From contig NC_081414.1 in NCBI RefSeq assembly GCF_030272615.1, positions 821,807,896 to 821,871,895 on the forward strand: a stretch of DNA of 64,000 nt, read 5' to 3'. This DNA is from Cryptomeria japonica. Lineage: Eukaryota; Streptophyta; Pinopsida; Cupressales; Cupressaceae. How positions within the stretch are numbered: position 1 is the stretch's first letter; each line of letters begins with the position of its first letter. The position numbers were made by a program, and so were the translations under genes. The notes below the pieces were generated by a model, which made no database searches, was not told the DNA's origin, and saw only the letters and a program-made list of their open reading frames with translations. Shown here one piece after another: positions 35,389-47,266 of this stretch.

Positions 35389-37570
35389 TAACTATGATAT
35401 AAACCCTAATTAGTATCTAAAATCATAAGTCTAACCATAATTATAAATTCTAACCATAACCCTACCATAAAAAACCTTTATCCTAACATTATCCCAAAGT
35501 ATTATATACCCAGGTAACCCTAACCCAAAACCTAACCCTAACCCTAGCATTGTCTCTAACTATGATACACCCCTAACTATAACCATAATCCTATCTATAA
35601 CCCTAAACCTAACCATAATCCTAACAGTAACCCTAATCCTAAGCCCTAAACCTAATTATAACACTAATCATAAATCCTAACCCTAATCTAAACCCTAAAC
35701 CTAAGTCTATGCTTATCGATTAACCAATTTACTGAACTACTATGAAAACACTAACCATAATCCTAAATTGTGACTCTAACCATAATCCTAAAGTCTAACG
35801 CTAACCCTACCCCAAAAGCTAAGGTAAATCCTAACACTATCCCTAACTATTATATACTCATAACCATAATCGTAACCATAACTATTATATACCCATAACC
35901 ATAATCATACCCGTAATCATAATCATACCCCAAAACCTAACCATGACTCAAGCATTATCCCTAACTATGATACACCTAACTATAGCAAAAATCCTAACTA
36001 TAACCTGAAACCTTACCATAATCCTAACGATAGCCCTAATCTTATACCTTGACCCTCAAAATAACCCTAATAACAATGTAAATCTTAACCATAACCATAA
36101 TGCTAAACCTAAACCTAACCATGGTGTATAGCCTAACATTTAAATCTTGACAATAACCTGTAACACTAACCCTAACCATGATACAAATCTTAACCCTAGC
36201 CACAATCCTAATAATAACCATAACCCTAAGAATAATTATAATCCAAATCCTAACCCCAACCCCAACCATGTGTAAACAATTACCCTAACCATAATCCTAA
36301 TTATAACTCTTTACCCTAACCCTAATCATAATTATAACCTGAACCCTAATCCTAACCATAAATCTAAACATTAACACTAACTATAAACCTTATCCCTAAT
36401 TGAAAACCTATCCCTATCCTTGACCCTCAGCCCCACCATAATCCTAATCCTAACCCTAAACTCTAATCGTGATATTAATATTAAGCCTAACCCTAATCGT
36501 AATCCTAACCCTAATGATAATGATGATGTAAATTCTAACCCAAACCTTTACCCTAAACTTAAAACCAACCCTAACTATGATGTTGACCTTGACCCTAAAC
36601 CCGAATACTAACATTAACCCTTACCCTAACACAAACCCTACTCATGATGTAAACCCTAAGCGTATCCATAATCCCAAATTTGACTCTAACCCAAGCCCTC
36701 ACCCCAACCATGATATAAATCATAACCCTAACCATAATCTTAACCCTAACCCTATTTACCCTAACCCTAATCAAAATCCTAACCCTAACCATAATCCTAA
36801 CATTAACCTAACCCTAACTCACACCCCAACCATGACATAAATCATAACCATAATCATAATCCTACCCATAACCCTAATCATAAACCTAAACCCTAACCCT
36901 AACAATAATCCCCAACCCTAAAGTTAAAACCTAACTCTAACCCCAACCCTCACCATGAGGTAAATTCTAACCCTAACCCAAGCCTTAACCCCGACCATGA
37001 TGTAAATCCTAACCCTAACCCTAAACATAAACCTAAACAATATGTAATCCCTACCATGATTGTAATCCTAACTATAAACCATATCCCAAACCATAACCCT
37101 AACACTAACCATGATTCATGCCCTAACCCTAAGCATAATCATAAGCTCTAATCCTATCCATAATCCTAACAATAACCCTAATCATGATATAAATTCTAAC
37201 CATAACCCTAACTCTAAATTTAACCCTGATGTGAACCCTAACATTAATCCTAACACTAACACTAACCCTTAACCCTAATCCTAACCATGATGTAAACCCT
37301 AACACTAGCCAAAATTCTAACAATAATTGTAATCTTAATCTTAACCATAATCCTAAACCTAACACTAACCCTAACCCTAACCCCAACCCCAACCATGATG
37401 TAACCTCTACCCCTAACCATAATCCTAATAGTAATCCTAACTCCTAAACCTAACCATAATTCTAAACCTAAACCAAACCCTAACCTTGAGGTGGAACCTA
37501 ACCATGATATAAACACTAATCGTATTGCTAACAATGATGTAAACCTTAACCTTCACCATAATACTAATTA
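35389..37570 (+). repeat. Degenerate telomere-like array, copy B, part 2
   Basis: CCCTAA-like repeat with ATGATGTAAA spacers, collinear with 24700-26880 and 58700-60700. Low-complexity open frames across it (Asn/Pro-rich on plus, Val/Arg-rich on minus) follow from the repeat. Confidence 0.85.
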
Positions 37571-37806
37571 TTTAATAGATTTTTATATTACCATTGATTA
37601 AAGTTTAATATATCTTACATTTTAGCATATGCTTTAATCTTGCAAGATACATATTATTATAAATATTCTAAATGGATATATTAAATTTCATATATCTTTG
37701 CATAAAAATATAATAATATTATAATATAATTTAATATAATAAAAGAATAGTATATAATTATAAATTGATTTACTTTGTGTTTTCCATGTCATGTTGCATG
37801 ACTACC

Positions 37807-37985
37807 ACTAGCATATATATCTTAAATTTTAATTTAATTCATATAAAATATGCCAAGAGATATCCTTCTTTAGGTGCCTAATTTTAATCAATTTTATACC
37901 CTAAAGTCAAATAGGCGCCTTGAGAATGATATTTCTCAATGTATTTAATATAGATTAAATTATAACTTAAGATATATATCCTAGT
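37807..37985. repeat. Foldback element, copy B
   Basis: Arms ACTAGCATATATATCTTA and ATATATCCTAGT, with AGAGATATCCTTCT opposite a decayed complement and the same central CCCTAAAGTCAAATAGG loop as in A and C. Confidence 0.7.
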
Positions 37986-38425
37986 ATATAATGTAATCTC
38001 CCCTCGTTACCTTTTCAGCTCACATTGCCATTGCTATGGCTTGGTGTTATAGAGCAAATGAGAAAAGGATAAAGAGGTATATTTTTGGATGTAAATAAGT
38101 GTTGCTTCATATTTTGTTATAAGAACTTATATTATAAAAGTATTTACTATCTAAGAATATTGTTTGATAGCTAATAGTTATCTATAAATAAATTTATCTT
38201 ATTTGAGTAGTGTAATAATTTGATCTTTTGATGATTAAATTAGAAGAACAATTTCAAATATATTGAAAAATATTCTGTATAATTATTTAAAAAATATTAA
38301 AAATTCAATTTAAGTATTAACAAAAAAAGTTTAATTTTTTATAGAAATATTATAATAATTTGAAAATAATGGATACATTGGTTTTTTGTCAAACTGATTA
38401 ACAAAATTGCAATATCTTGTGTTTT

Positions 38426-41156
38426 ATCCCAAAGAAAGATGTAACTAAGACCTTTGCTAACTTTTGTCCTATTGCTTTATGCAATACTCTGTATAAAATA
38501 TTTACTAAGGCAATTTCCCTTCAATTGGCAAGACTTCTTCAGAAAATCATCTCCTTAGAGCAGGGTGGTTTTGTTCCTGGTAGGGAAACTCCAGAGGGAG
38601 CCATTGTGGTGCACGAAGTGCTGCATTCTATCCATTCTTAGAAGGTCCCATCTATGATTCTCAAACTAGATATGATGAAGGCCTATGATAGGGTTGAGTG
38701 GGAGGCTTTAGTTTGTGTTCTTCTCAAATTAGGTTTCTCTAAGGCTTGGGTCAAATGGATTAAGGTTGTTATTTCCACTGCCAGATTCTCAGTTTTAATT
38801 AATGGGTCTCCTTGTGGTTTTTTGTCCTCCTCAAGAGGTTTGAGGGAAGGGGATCCTTTGTCCCCTTTCCTGTTTATCCTTTTAGCAGAGTCTTTTAGCT
38901 GGGCAATTAAGGCTGCAAAATCAAAAGGTCTTTGGAGGGGGATTGTGATTCATGGGGTTCCTTTTCATATTTCACATTGTTTATTTGCCAATGACACTCT
39001 GCTTTTTTGTCAAGCTTCCTTAAAGGAGGCTAATACTATAAATGGGGTTATCCAATAGTATGCGGCTTTTTCAAGCCAAAAAGTCAACATTGAGAAGTCA
39101 AAAATATTCTTCCTTAACACTTCTCAATTAGTCCAGCAGAGATTGTTGACCTTTTGGGGTTTTGATCCTAGTATTCTTCCTTGTAAGTATCTGGGTATAC
39201 CTTTTTTCATTAAAAATAATAATCTATCCTTTTGGGAAAAGCTCATTTCGGTCATCTTGAAGAGGATTATATCCTGGAGCCATAAATGGTTAAGCCTTGC
39301 ACGAAAACTTGTACTGATTAAATCTGTGTTGAATTCGGTCCCTATTTATCTTATGTCAATAGTAAGCACCCCAAAATCAGTGTTAGTAAGTCTGCAGGGC
39401 ACTCTTAGGTCTTTTCTTTGGAATAGTAATAAAGATGGGAAGCATAAACTACCCTTAGTAGCTTGGGATAGAGTCTGTTTGCCCAAGGAATAGGGAGGTA
39501 CATGTATTAGAAATTTGAATAAACAGAATCTGGCTCTGGGGGCTAAATTGGTTTGGAAGTTGTATGAGAACCCTGATTCTTTTTGGGTACAAATAATGTT
39601 TGCAAAATACTTGAATAATGGACCTAAGGAGTATTTCTTTTAGATGTCTAATCTACCTTTAGGTTCGGCTATGTGGAATTTTATTTGCAAATGTCGGAAT
39701 GTTATCTTGCCACATCTTTCTTGGATTGTTCATAATGGGAAAAAGGTTAGATTTTGGGATGAAATGTGGAATGGTCATACTCCCTTGCAAACTATAAGGG
39801 ATTGGTCCCCTTTGATATCCATCCTTTGTTCCCTTTGGGGGGTTTTTATGGCAAATTACTTCGAGGTAATTCATAATGGTGATCTGAAATTGGCAAAATG
39901 GAAATCCATTGAATTCTTGAATGTTGAGAATGATCTCAAGCTACACTTTGCAAAGGTTTTGGAAGAAAGAATGATTATTCTAACTGACTCTGATGATGAA
40001 CTTATATGGACTAGGAACATCTTGGGCAAATACACGGTTAAGGATGGATATAACTCTCTTGTGTCGGCCAATAATTCTTCCTCTTGGCCACACAAGCTTT
40101 TTTGGCTTTCGGCCTGTCTTCCGAAAGCTGGTGCTTTCGCTTGGTTAGCAGTCCAAGATAGAGTTCTTACAAACATGCGCTTGGATAGACTTGGTATCAC
40201 TAATGTTTTCTCTTGTGTGTTATGCAAAAAAAATTTGGAAACCTCCTCTCATCTCTTCCTTCACTGTGATTTTGCATTTCAATGTTGGCAGTGGCTTTTT
40301 GGAAAATTGAACCTATCTTTTGTAATAGGGAAAGATCTTATTTCACATTTCAGAGCTTGGCCTCTTCTGTTTGCTTCATCTTTCTATGCTTGTCTTTGGA
40401 TTTCTTCCCCTTCCATATTAATATGGAACATTTGGCTAGAAAGGAATAATAGGATCTTTAAAAAGCATAGCTCTTCTCTTGAGGAGGTTTTACTCAAAAT
40501 TGAATCTTCTATTTTAGAAGTTGTCTTGTCTTATATCTTTAAGAACCTCAAAAATCTCTCTTCTTTTTCGCATTGGGATAGTAGGGTGACTAGGGTCTGG
40601 AAGCTATTATCTATCTTGCCTTCTCATGGTTCCATTTTGAGAAAGAACAATGCTTTAACCAAAAGACATTTAGCTATTTGGAAGCCCCCTCCTAATACGC
40701 ATTTTAAATTAAATTTTGACAGTGCTCCTCGTGGAAATCCTAGTTTGGCAGGGGTAGGTATGGTGATTTTTGATCATCATGTGAATATTGTCCAAGCTAG
40801 ATGCCATGCTATTGGGTATAAGTCCAATAATTTTGCAAAATTTAAGGCCCTGTCACTGGATTTGGACATGGCTATATCCTTGGGTATCAAGGATTTGGTA
40901 ATTGAAGGGGACTCGATGGTAACCATCCAATGTGTTATGAAGAAGAAATCTAATTGTTGGGAATTGCAATATGTTCTGGAGTTAATTTTACAACAATTGG
41001 CTTTCTTTGATTCCTTTTTGATCACCCATTGCTTGCTTCAGAGAAATTAATATAATAGCGGTTTTTTTGGCAAATTTAGCTATTGACACTAATGCAAACT
41101 TGCAGGATATAAGTATGGATGAGTTCCCGCCTTCCCTTTTGAAACATTTGCATTAA
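38426..41156 (+). pseudogene. LINE ORF2: reverse transcriptase, zinc-binding and RNase H
   Basis: A single frame is kept from 38426 to 41050 apart from four TAG stops (38639, 39056, 39491, 39641). The RT part includes FIPKKDVTKTFANFCPIALC, LKLDMMKAYDRVEW, GLREGDPLSPFLFILLAE and a catalytic box reading FANDTLLF where FADD is expected, so the polymerase Asp is Asn. The zf-RVT region includes VLCKKNLETSSHLFLHCDFA. RNase H (from about 40680, FKLNFDSAPRGN) keeps the GDS Asp but has AKFKAL for AEFKAL. A one-base frameshift near 41045 moves the end (CFREINIIAVFLANLAID) to a stop at 41154-41156. The element was probably inactive before or soon after insertion. Confidence 0.85.
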
Positions 41157-42848
41157 AGTTTATTGGTTTTTCTTAAAGTATGTTCTCATAAAAAGTCCTT
41201 CAGTGCCCTTATGCCTTAAGAAGGTAGCATGTTTGGGGTTTATGCACAGGTGGTAAGCATGCTTAGTAGGCATTTCTTAGGTGGCTATTGAGTATGCTTA
41301 TGATTTGTCATAAGAAGCAAGGGTGGTGCCTGTTATGGTATTAAAATGGCACCCTGTCAGCAGGTTGGTTTGACGGTCATGATTTGGTATTTTTGGATCC
41401 GCTTTATCCTCGCTCGTGTGTTTTTTAAAAAACTTTACTGTTTCATGATGTACGAAGGGAATGTGTTTTGGTAATCATCAACGGCTTTTATGAAGCTATT
41501 ATGGTAAGGAGTGTGTTTCTTGTTATGTGGCAGCGGTTGGGATATAGAGTACTTGTTTCAGCCACCACCCTCATGCAAAGTCCATTATTTATGGTTTATC
41601 TTGTATGAGCTTTAATCTGGCTTCAATGCTTTATTTATATTTTTGAAGTACCATGATTATCTTGGTTCACGTTTTTGGGGGCGACTGGTCTTTAAAAGCC
41701 GATTTCATTCTCAATTCAATAGTGAATGCTTGGATTTTTCTCTCTCGAGCTCTGTTTCATATGTCGAGCATTTTTTCTCTTGCAAGATATAGTGTCATTG
41801 TTGAATGCCCGATTGAGAGGGAAAATGAGGCTCCCAGTAATAATTCTGAATTGCTTGGGGAAGTGTTCTGTTTGCCTACTCCTCAGGTGGATTTTGAGGT
41901 TCGTAGGTTGCTGGGATCTCTCTGGTTGCAATCTGGTCTTTCCTTTTCTGGCTCTGAGATTTTGTCTCGATTTCTTACGGTTTACTATGATATTTTGCTT
42001 GATAAGGATTTACTCCACCTCTTGGTTCATATGTTTATCTCTCCCTCGATTTGCTCTTGGGAGCCTGTTAATTCTGCATTAGACAATTATCATTTTTCAC
42101 TGGGCTCTTTTTATTACAGGGGTTTTCTTCCTTGCTCTGATCTGCTGGATAATGGGAACTGTGGAGTTTTATTGTTTGAGTTGAGAATGGGGTTATTATG
42201 TGATAGATTGGGGGACACACTGCATGCTTTTGAATCCTTGCTAGAATCGGTTCCCTCACAGCTTTTGGATAAAGCTTTAGTGGTGCTTACGGGTTTCCAT
42301 TCTCTGCTCTCTTTTGGTTTTTTGGCTTTAGCTCCTTTGCAGTTAGAATCTCCCTTGTAGAGCATTCCTCCTTTGATCATGGATAGAGAGCCCCTTGTTG
42401 AGAGCTCAAGCTCTTGGTTTCAGAACTAACTTTGTGTGCAGATATGTTGTTGTCTTTTTTTGATGCAAGGTTCTGATCGGTTGATATATCTTCATGGCAA
42501 GCTTACTCTACAGATTACTCCTCATAATTTTTTGGATAATGATATGTATATCTTCGATAAGCCATGTAATGGGTGGGTGATCAATTTCAAACATGTAATT
42601 GGGTATATGGGGGTTTCTTTTGGATATTGATATGTATATCTTTTGAAAAGCTATGTAATGGGAGAGGGATCATAATCAGATATGTATTTGGGTTTATGGG
42701 GTTTTAAATTTACTTTTTTGGGCCACAATCGGAGGTTTTCTTGCGGGTTCTTTCTTGTCGCTATGCCCTTTGAACTCGTTTGTATTTTCAAAATTCAAAA
42801 TTAATAAAATATAGTTTAGTGGCTTGTCCACTTTTATCAAAAAAAAAG
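41157..42848 (+). other. 3' region of the LINE with a 235-codon open frame
   Basis: An ATG frame at 41653-42360 (MIILVHVFGGDWSLKADF... ALAPLQLESPL) is open for 235 codons in another phase from ORF2, about 500 bp downstream of it. I do not recognise the product: it is Leu/Ser/Phe-rich with no clear domain. It could be a decayed third ORF, or an accidental frame in a long 3' UTR. Confidence 0.4.
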
Positions 42849-43920
42849 TAAAAAGTTGATAAAGATATTAAAAAATACAACCACGAATATATTATAATAA
42901 CACGAAAATACATAGTTTTTATAAGAATTATGGACCCATTTAGTTCTATGGTCTAATAAAACACTAAAGATCAAGAAAAATCAATTACTTTTCTTATTCA
43001 ATTAATTTCATGTGAATCCATATGTTCCCATTGAAGAGGAGAATTTACAAGCTAAAAGGATGGTCATGACTTGAGTTAATTTTTTTTTTTTTTAAAGTAA
43101 AAAATGATTATGACAAAGATGTTTCATTATTTTTTTGTGGAATAATGAGATAATTAATAGTCTGGTTTTATTTTGGTATTTTGAGAGTATTTTTTATGTA
43201 TGTGGTTCATAAAAAGACAAGACTTAATAACCTTTGAATTCTATCTTGAATTGAGAGACATACTTGGGAGTGGTCAATGAGTAAAATTAGAACAATTATA
43301 ATGAAAAATAGAGTGTAGATCAATATAAATCATTGAGATATGTAACTAAAAGTTTCTTCATATTCAAAATTATAAATTGTATGAATTAATTTTCAAAATA
43401 AATTTAAGTATAAAACACAATTTTGATCTTAAAAAGTTGTACATTTAATATATAAAAATAAAAAGATAAATTGTATCTTCTTTACTATTATAACAAATAT
43501 TGCCAAAAGACAACCATTAGTATGTTGAAGTTGCTGTAAAGACTTGTGATAATAACAATCTTCTATACTACCAAATGAACTTCCACACATAGGAGAAGCA
43601 AGAAAGAATGCTGAATTATTGGATTTAAAGCAGAGGTGGGACAATACATGTTAATAGAAATACAAACAAACCAAAAAGCATTATAATTGATTCCACTTTA
43701 CCTACAATCACTGTCAAAATGTAGTTAAAGGACCCAAGTATAGCATTTTCAGTTTTCCTAGATAACATTCTTTGACCACAAGCATATACGGTGGTAACTA
43801 CTGGTAGAAAATTCTCAGTGTATATGAAAATGATACTTCTAGTGATGATGTAGTAGTAGACTAAATATTTTTTATTTTAAAGTCGTCGATAAAAACTTCA
43901 TTATTCTTTTATTAGAGTTT
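42849..43920. other. AT-rich tail of copy B
   Basis: Matches 27730-28790 and 61545-62690 closely. No gene. The right edge, ATTCTTTTATTAGAGTTT, is shared with copy A (28770-28790) and is where the copia sequence begins. Confidence 0.7.
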
Positions 43921-43924
43921 ATTT

Positions 43925-44900
43925 TAAAGTGGACTTTCAACCCAATAATTTTTTTTATCTCACTGATCAGAGACATCTCAAAATCATTCTTCATTTCATC
44001 AACAAAATCCATACACAAATCATCATCCCCACCAAATATTATGTCATCAAACAAAACTTCTGCAATTAACATTTTGTCTCCTTCAGTCTTTAAATAGATA
44101 TTACTACTCTCATTGGTTCACTAGAATCCTATCTTGATCAAATGTGCATGTAGTCTCTCATACCATGCTCTCGGTGGTTTTTTCAATCCATATAATGCCT
44201 TGTGTAGCTTGCATACTATATCTTTATCCTCTGTCAAATCAAACCCATCCGGTTGTTCTATATACACTTCTTCTTTAAGAATACCATTTAGAAACATTGA
44301 TTTTACATCTATTTGATACACTGTAAAGCACTCAAATGCTACATAAGAAAGAAGCATTCTAACACCTTCTAGACTTGCAACTGGTGCATTGGTTTTTCCA
44401 TAGTCTTCACCTTCTTCTTGTGCATACCCTTTGCATACAAGTCTTACCTTATTTCTCACAACCTCACCATCTTGCTTTAACTTGTTTCTAAAGACCCACT
44501 TTGTACGAATAACATTTTTGTCTTCCCATCTAGGAACAAGAGACCATGTGTTGTTTTTCTCAATCTAATCATTTATTTCCTTAATCTAGTCATCATCTTT
44601 CAATGCTTCTCTAACTGTCTTTGGTTCAACAGTTGAAATCAGACATGAATTTTCTCTGATTTTTCTTCTAGTTTGCATGCTAGCATTCTTGTCACGTATA
44701 ATCTAGTCTTTTGAATGATTTATCCTTTCATATCTTGGGATTACTAGTTCTGGTGCAGTGAATTCATCTTCTTGTTCAACATCATCTTCTTCGTCTACTG
44801 GTTCAACACCTATTTCTGTATTATTTTGTTCATCATTTTTTTGCACTTTCAGTTCAATGAACACATTTTTCTTCATCATCTACAAGCTCAGATCTACTAG
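43925..44900 (-). pseudogene. Copia reverse transcriptase (partial)
   Basis: Minus-strand frames contain the copia RT blocks NKVRLVCKGYAQEEGEDYGK, VYQIDVKSMFLNG and KALYGLKKPPRAWYERL, then LFDDIIFGG in place of the usual YVDDIIFG (the Asp pair is kept). Upstream on the same strand is the WxLVPRWEDKNVIRTKWVFR-like start of the domain. The sequence leaves the element right after GLKVHFKI, before RNase H. Confidence 0.8.
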
Positions 44901-44922
44901 TTTCATCAAGTTTATTAGATAA

Positions 44923-45700
44923 TTAATCAACCTTAACATTCATGCTCTCAACTATCTTCTTTGTCCATTTATTGTAACACTTCAAAGCTTTTCTCTTGGT
45001 GGAATAGGCAAGAAATATTCCTTCATCACTCTTTGCATCAAATCTACTAGTAAAATCATCTCTTTTAATGAAACATCTTCTCCCAAAATCTTTAAAGTAA
45101 CTGACATTAATATTTTTTCCATACCACAATTGATAAGGGGTTTTATCATTACCTTTCTTTACAAGTACCTAGTTCAATGTATAAACAATAGTACTAATTG
45201 CTTCTCTCCAAAACATCTTCGGTGCATCTCCTTGTATCAATATAGTCCTAGATGCTTCCACAATTGTCTTGTTTCTTCTCTCAGCAATTCCATTTTATTG
45301 TGGAGTCCTAGGTAAAGACATTTGCTTCTTTATTCCCTGCTCATCACAATACTTCACAAGCTCATTAGAAGTGAATTCACCACCTTGGTCAGATCTTAGA
45401 AATTTTACTCTTCCTCGTTTTCTTTTCTATTAAGGGTTTAAAGGTCTTAAATTTACTGAAAGCCTCAAAATTTTCCTGTAGAAAACTGACCCACATCATC
45501 GTTAAAAAATCATCAATAAATAACATGAAATATTTATCACCATTAAATCTTCTATTCCTCATAGGACCACATAAGTCAATATACACTAAATGAAGAATAT
45601 TCTTAGAAGAAAAGGATATACTCTTAAAGGATGTAGAAGTCATCTTACCCATCTGACATTCTTTACACAACATATTCTCTCATTTCATAAGTTGTGACTT
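44923..45700 (-). pseudogene. Copia integrase (broken)
   Basis: The minus strand reads LCKECQMGKMTSTSF, HLVYIDLCGPMRN and YFMLFIDDFLTMMWV, with the integrase catalytic Asp positions. After a frame break it reads NGIAERRNKTIVEASRTIL and APKMFWREAI, then the C-terminal WYGKNINVSYFKDFGRRCF. Several stops separate the parts. Confidence 0.75.
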
Positions 45701-45952
45701 ACTTCTCACCATACTATATTTTCTAACCTTTATCAAGTTATCAAAGTTCACATGAGAAAACCTTTTGTGCCATAACTAGCTATCCTTAATCTTAGCCACC
45801 AAACAACTATTCAAATTAGAATTCAGATGAAATAGATTACCTCTAGTTTGTTTTCAAGTAGCAATCAACTCTCCTCTGCATCCTAAGATCCTGCACACTC
45901 CATTCTTAAATTCAAGGTGATATCCTTTGTCATTCAATTGTCCAACACTCAA

Positions 45953-47140
45953 TCAGTTATGTTTTAAGCCTTCTACCCAATAAACATCATCTGCATTACT
46001 TTTACCATTCAGAGAGATAGATCCTTTACGTTTAACCATACAGGGTGAGTTGTTACCAAATCTTACCACACCACCATCAAATTCTTCAAGAGACATGAAC
46101 TTATTTTTATCACCGGTCATGTGGTGTGAACAACCACTATCAATTATCCATTCATCATTGCTATCAATGTGAGATACCAAAGTCTTCTTATCAAACACAT
46201 CTTCTTTAACAACAACAAAAAAAATCTCCTCTTTGTCTTCTTCCTCAGATTCCTCATCAATCACTCCTTCATCAACTGCAACATAGCACTGTTTCTTCCA
46301 TTTTCCTTTGAATTTCCTAAACTTCTTCTTTTTATCACTATTAGGGCAGTTTGAAGCTATATGGCCTATCTTGTTGCAAGAGAAACACTTAAGAGGTAGT
46401 TTGCCTTTATACTCACCGGTGTCTCTCGAAAGTCTCTTAGCTAGAAGAGCTTCAAACTCCATCAAGTTATCTTCATTATCCACATCTGCGTTGCTACCGC
46501 CATGACTTGTCTTGCAATCATGACCATGACAAACATATTTTCCTTTCTTCACAGGTGTACCAATTACATATGCCTTAAAAGCTGATTCAAATGACTTAGA
46601 AACACTATTATCAAAGTTATTCAATTCAAATGTAGTCAGTTTACCAATAAGTGAATCAATAGTGACCTTATGACTACTCACTAACCTTAACTCTTGAATA
46701 GCATAAACTTTGATTGCATAGGTAGGTAAAATAGTTCTAAGCATCTTACTTGCAACAGTGTCATCTTCAATTTTTCCTCCAGCACTTTTAATTCCACCTA
46801 CAACTTCCTTAATCCTTTGTCCATACTAAGCTATATTTTCACCTTCTACCATTCTCATATCAACAAATTTACCTCTAAGACTTTCTTCCTTATCTTTTTG
46901 AACATGTTTATCACCACCATAGATTAGTTCTAATTTCTCGCAAACTTTAAATGTCATCTCTAATCCATGTACATTAATATATTCAGTATAAGACAGTGTA
47001 CTTACTATTGCTTCCAGTGCCTGGATGTTCTCTTGTTGGTCTTTAAGTTGATTTGCAGTCAATGGACCGATAGGAGCCACATATTTAGTAACAACATGTT
47101 GCCAAAACTGAGAACCCATACCTTTAAGATATATCTTCAT
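45953..47140 (-). pseudogene. Copia gag and protease
   Basis: Two minus-strand frames, 46826-47140 and 45953-46744, are separated by a stop at a point where copia gag is normally continuous. Gag (UBN2-like) includes GSQFWQHVVTKYVAP and ALEAIVSTLSYTEY. The CCHC knuckle CFSCNKIGHIASNC lies near residue 120 of the second frame. Protease WIIDSGCSHHMTGDKNKF has an intact D-S-G. The acidic stretch between knuckle and protease is typical. Confidence 0.8.
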
Positions 47141-47253
47141 CTAATCACTCCATATTCGGTAATTGTCTTTAGAAAACTTGGGACCCTCCTTCATCATCTT
47201 CCTCCAAATCTTTCCCTCAAGGGGTTAAGTTTCTACACACAGAAGACCTAAAT

Positions 47254-47264
47254 CTCTGATACCA
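47254..47264 (-). other. Copia primer-binding site (initiator Met tRNA type)
   Basis: On the minus strand TGGTATCAGAG follows the LTR end by two bases. This is the standard plant copia site complementary to initiator methionine tRNA. Confidence 0.85.
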
Positions 47265-47266
47265 AA

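Larger units (their letters stand above)
38424..42848 (+). mobile_element. 5'-truncated L1-type LINE, copy B only
   Basis: The insertion splits CAATATCTTGTGTT from GATAAAGATATTAAAAAATA, which are contiguous in copies A (27705) and C (61540). It begins inside reverse transcriptase block 1, continues through the RVT zinc-binding region and RNase H, then about 1.7 kb of 3' sequence with a 235-codon open frame. It ends at AATAAAATATAG followed by a poly-A-like CAAAAAAAAA. No clear target duplication is visible. Confidence 0.8.
30210..43920 (+). repeat. Segmental duplication, copy B
   Basis: Collinear with C from GAAGAAGCTGCTACATGA (near 30237; 51190 in C) to the tail. About 600 bp of homology upstream of the gene is shared only with C. 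Without the LINE (38424-42848) it is about 9.3 kb. A deletion removes most of the last exon, the minisatellite and the following spacer, so the sequence jumps at about 31180 to the AT-rich tract. The right edge is the copia junction. Confidence 0.8.

Noticed and set aside
36577-36840. Asn/Pro-rich (plus) and Val/Arg-rich (minus) open frames in the telomere-like arrays, also at 36042-36269, 36420-36611, 37129-37534, 59256-59474 and 60126-60443
   Set aside because: They are read-outs of the CCCTAA/CCATAA repeat in different frames and have no independent coding signal.
39659-40227. Antisense frames within the LINE ORF2 (also 40777-41025)
   Set aside because: Shadows of a clearly coding plus-strand frame with RT, zinc-binding and RNase H motifs.
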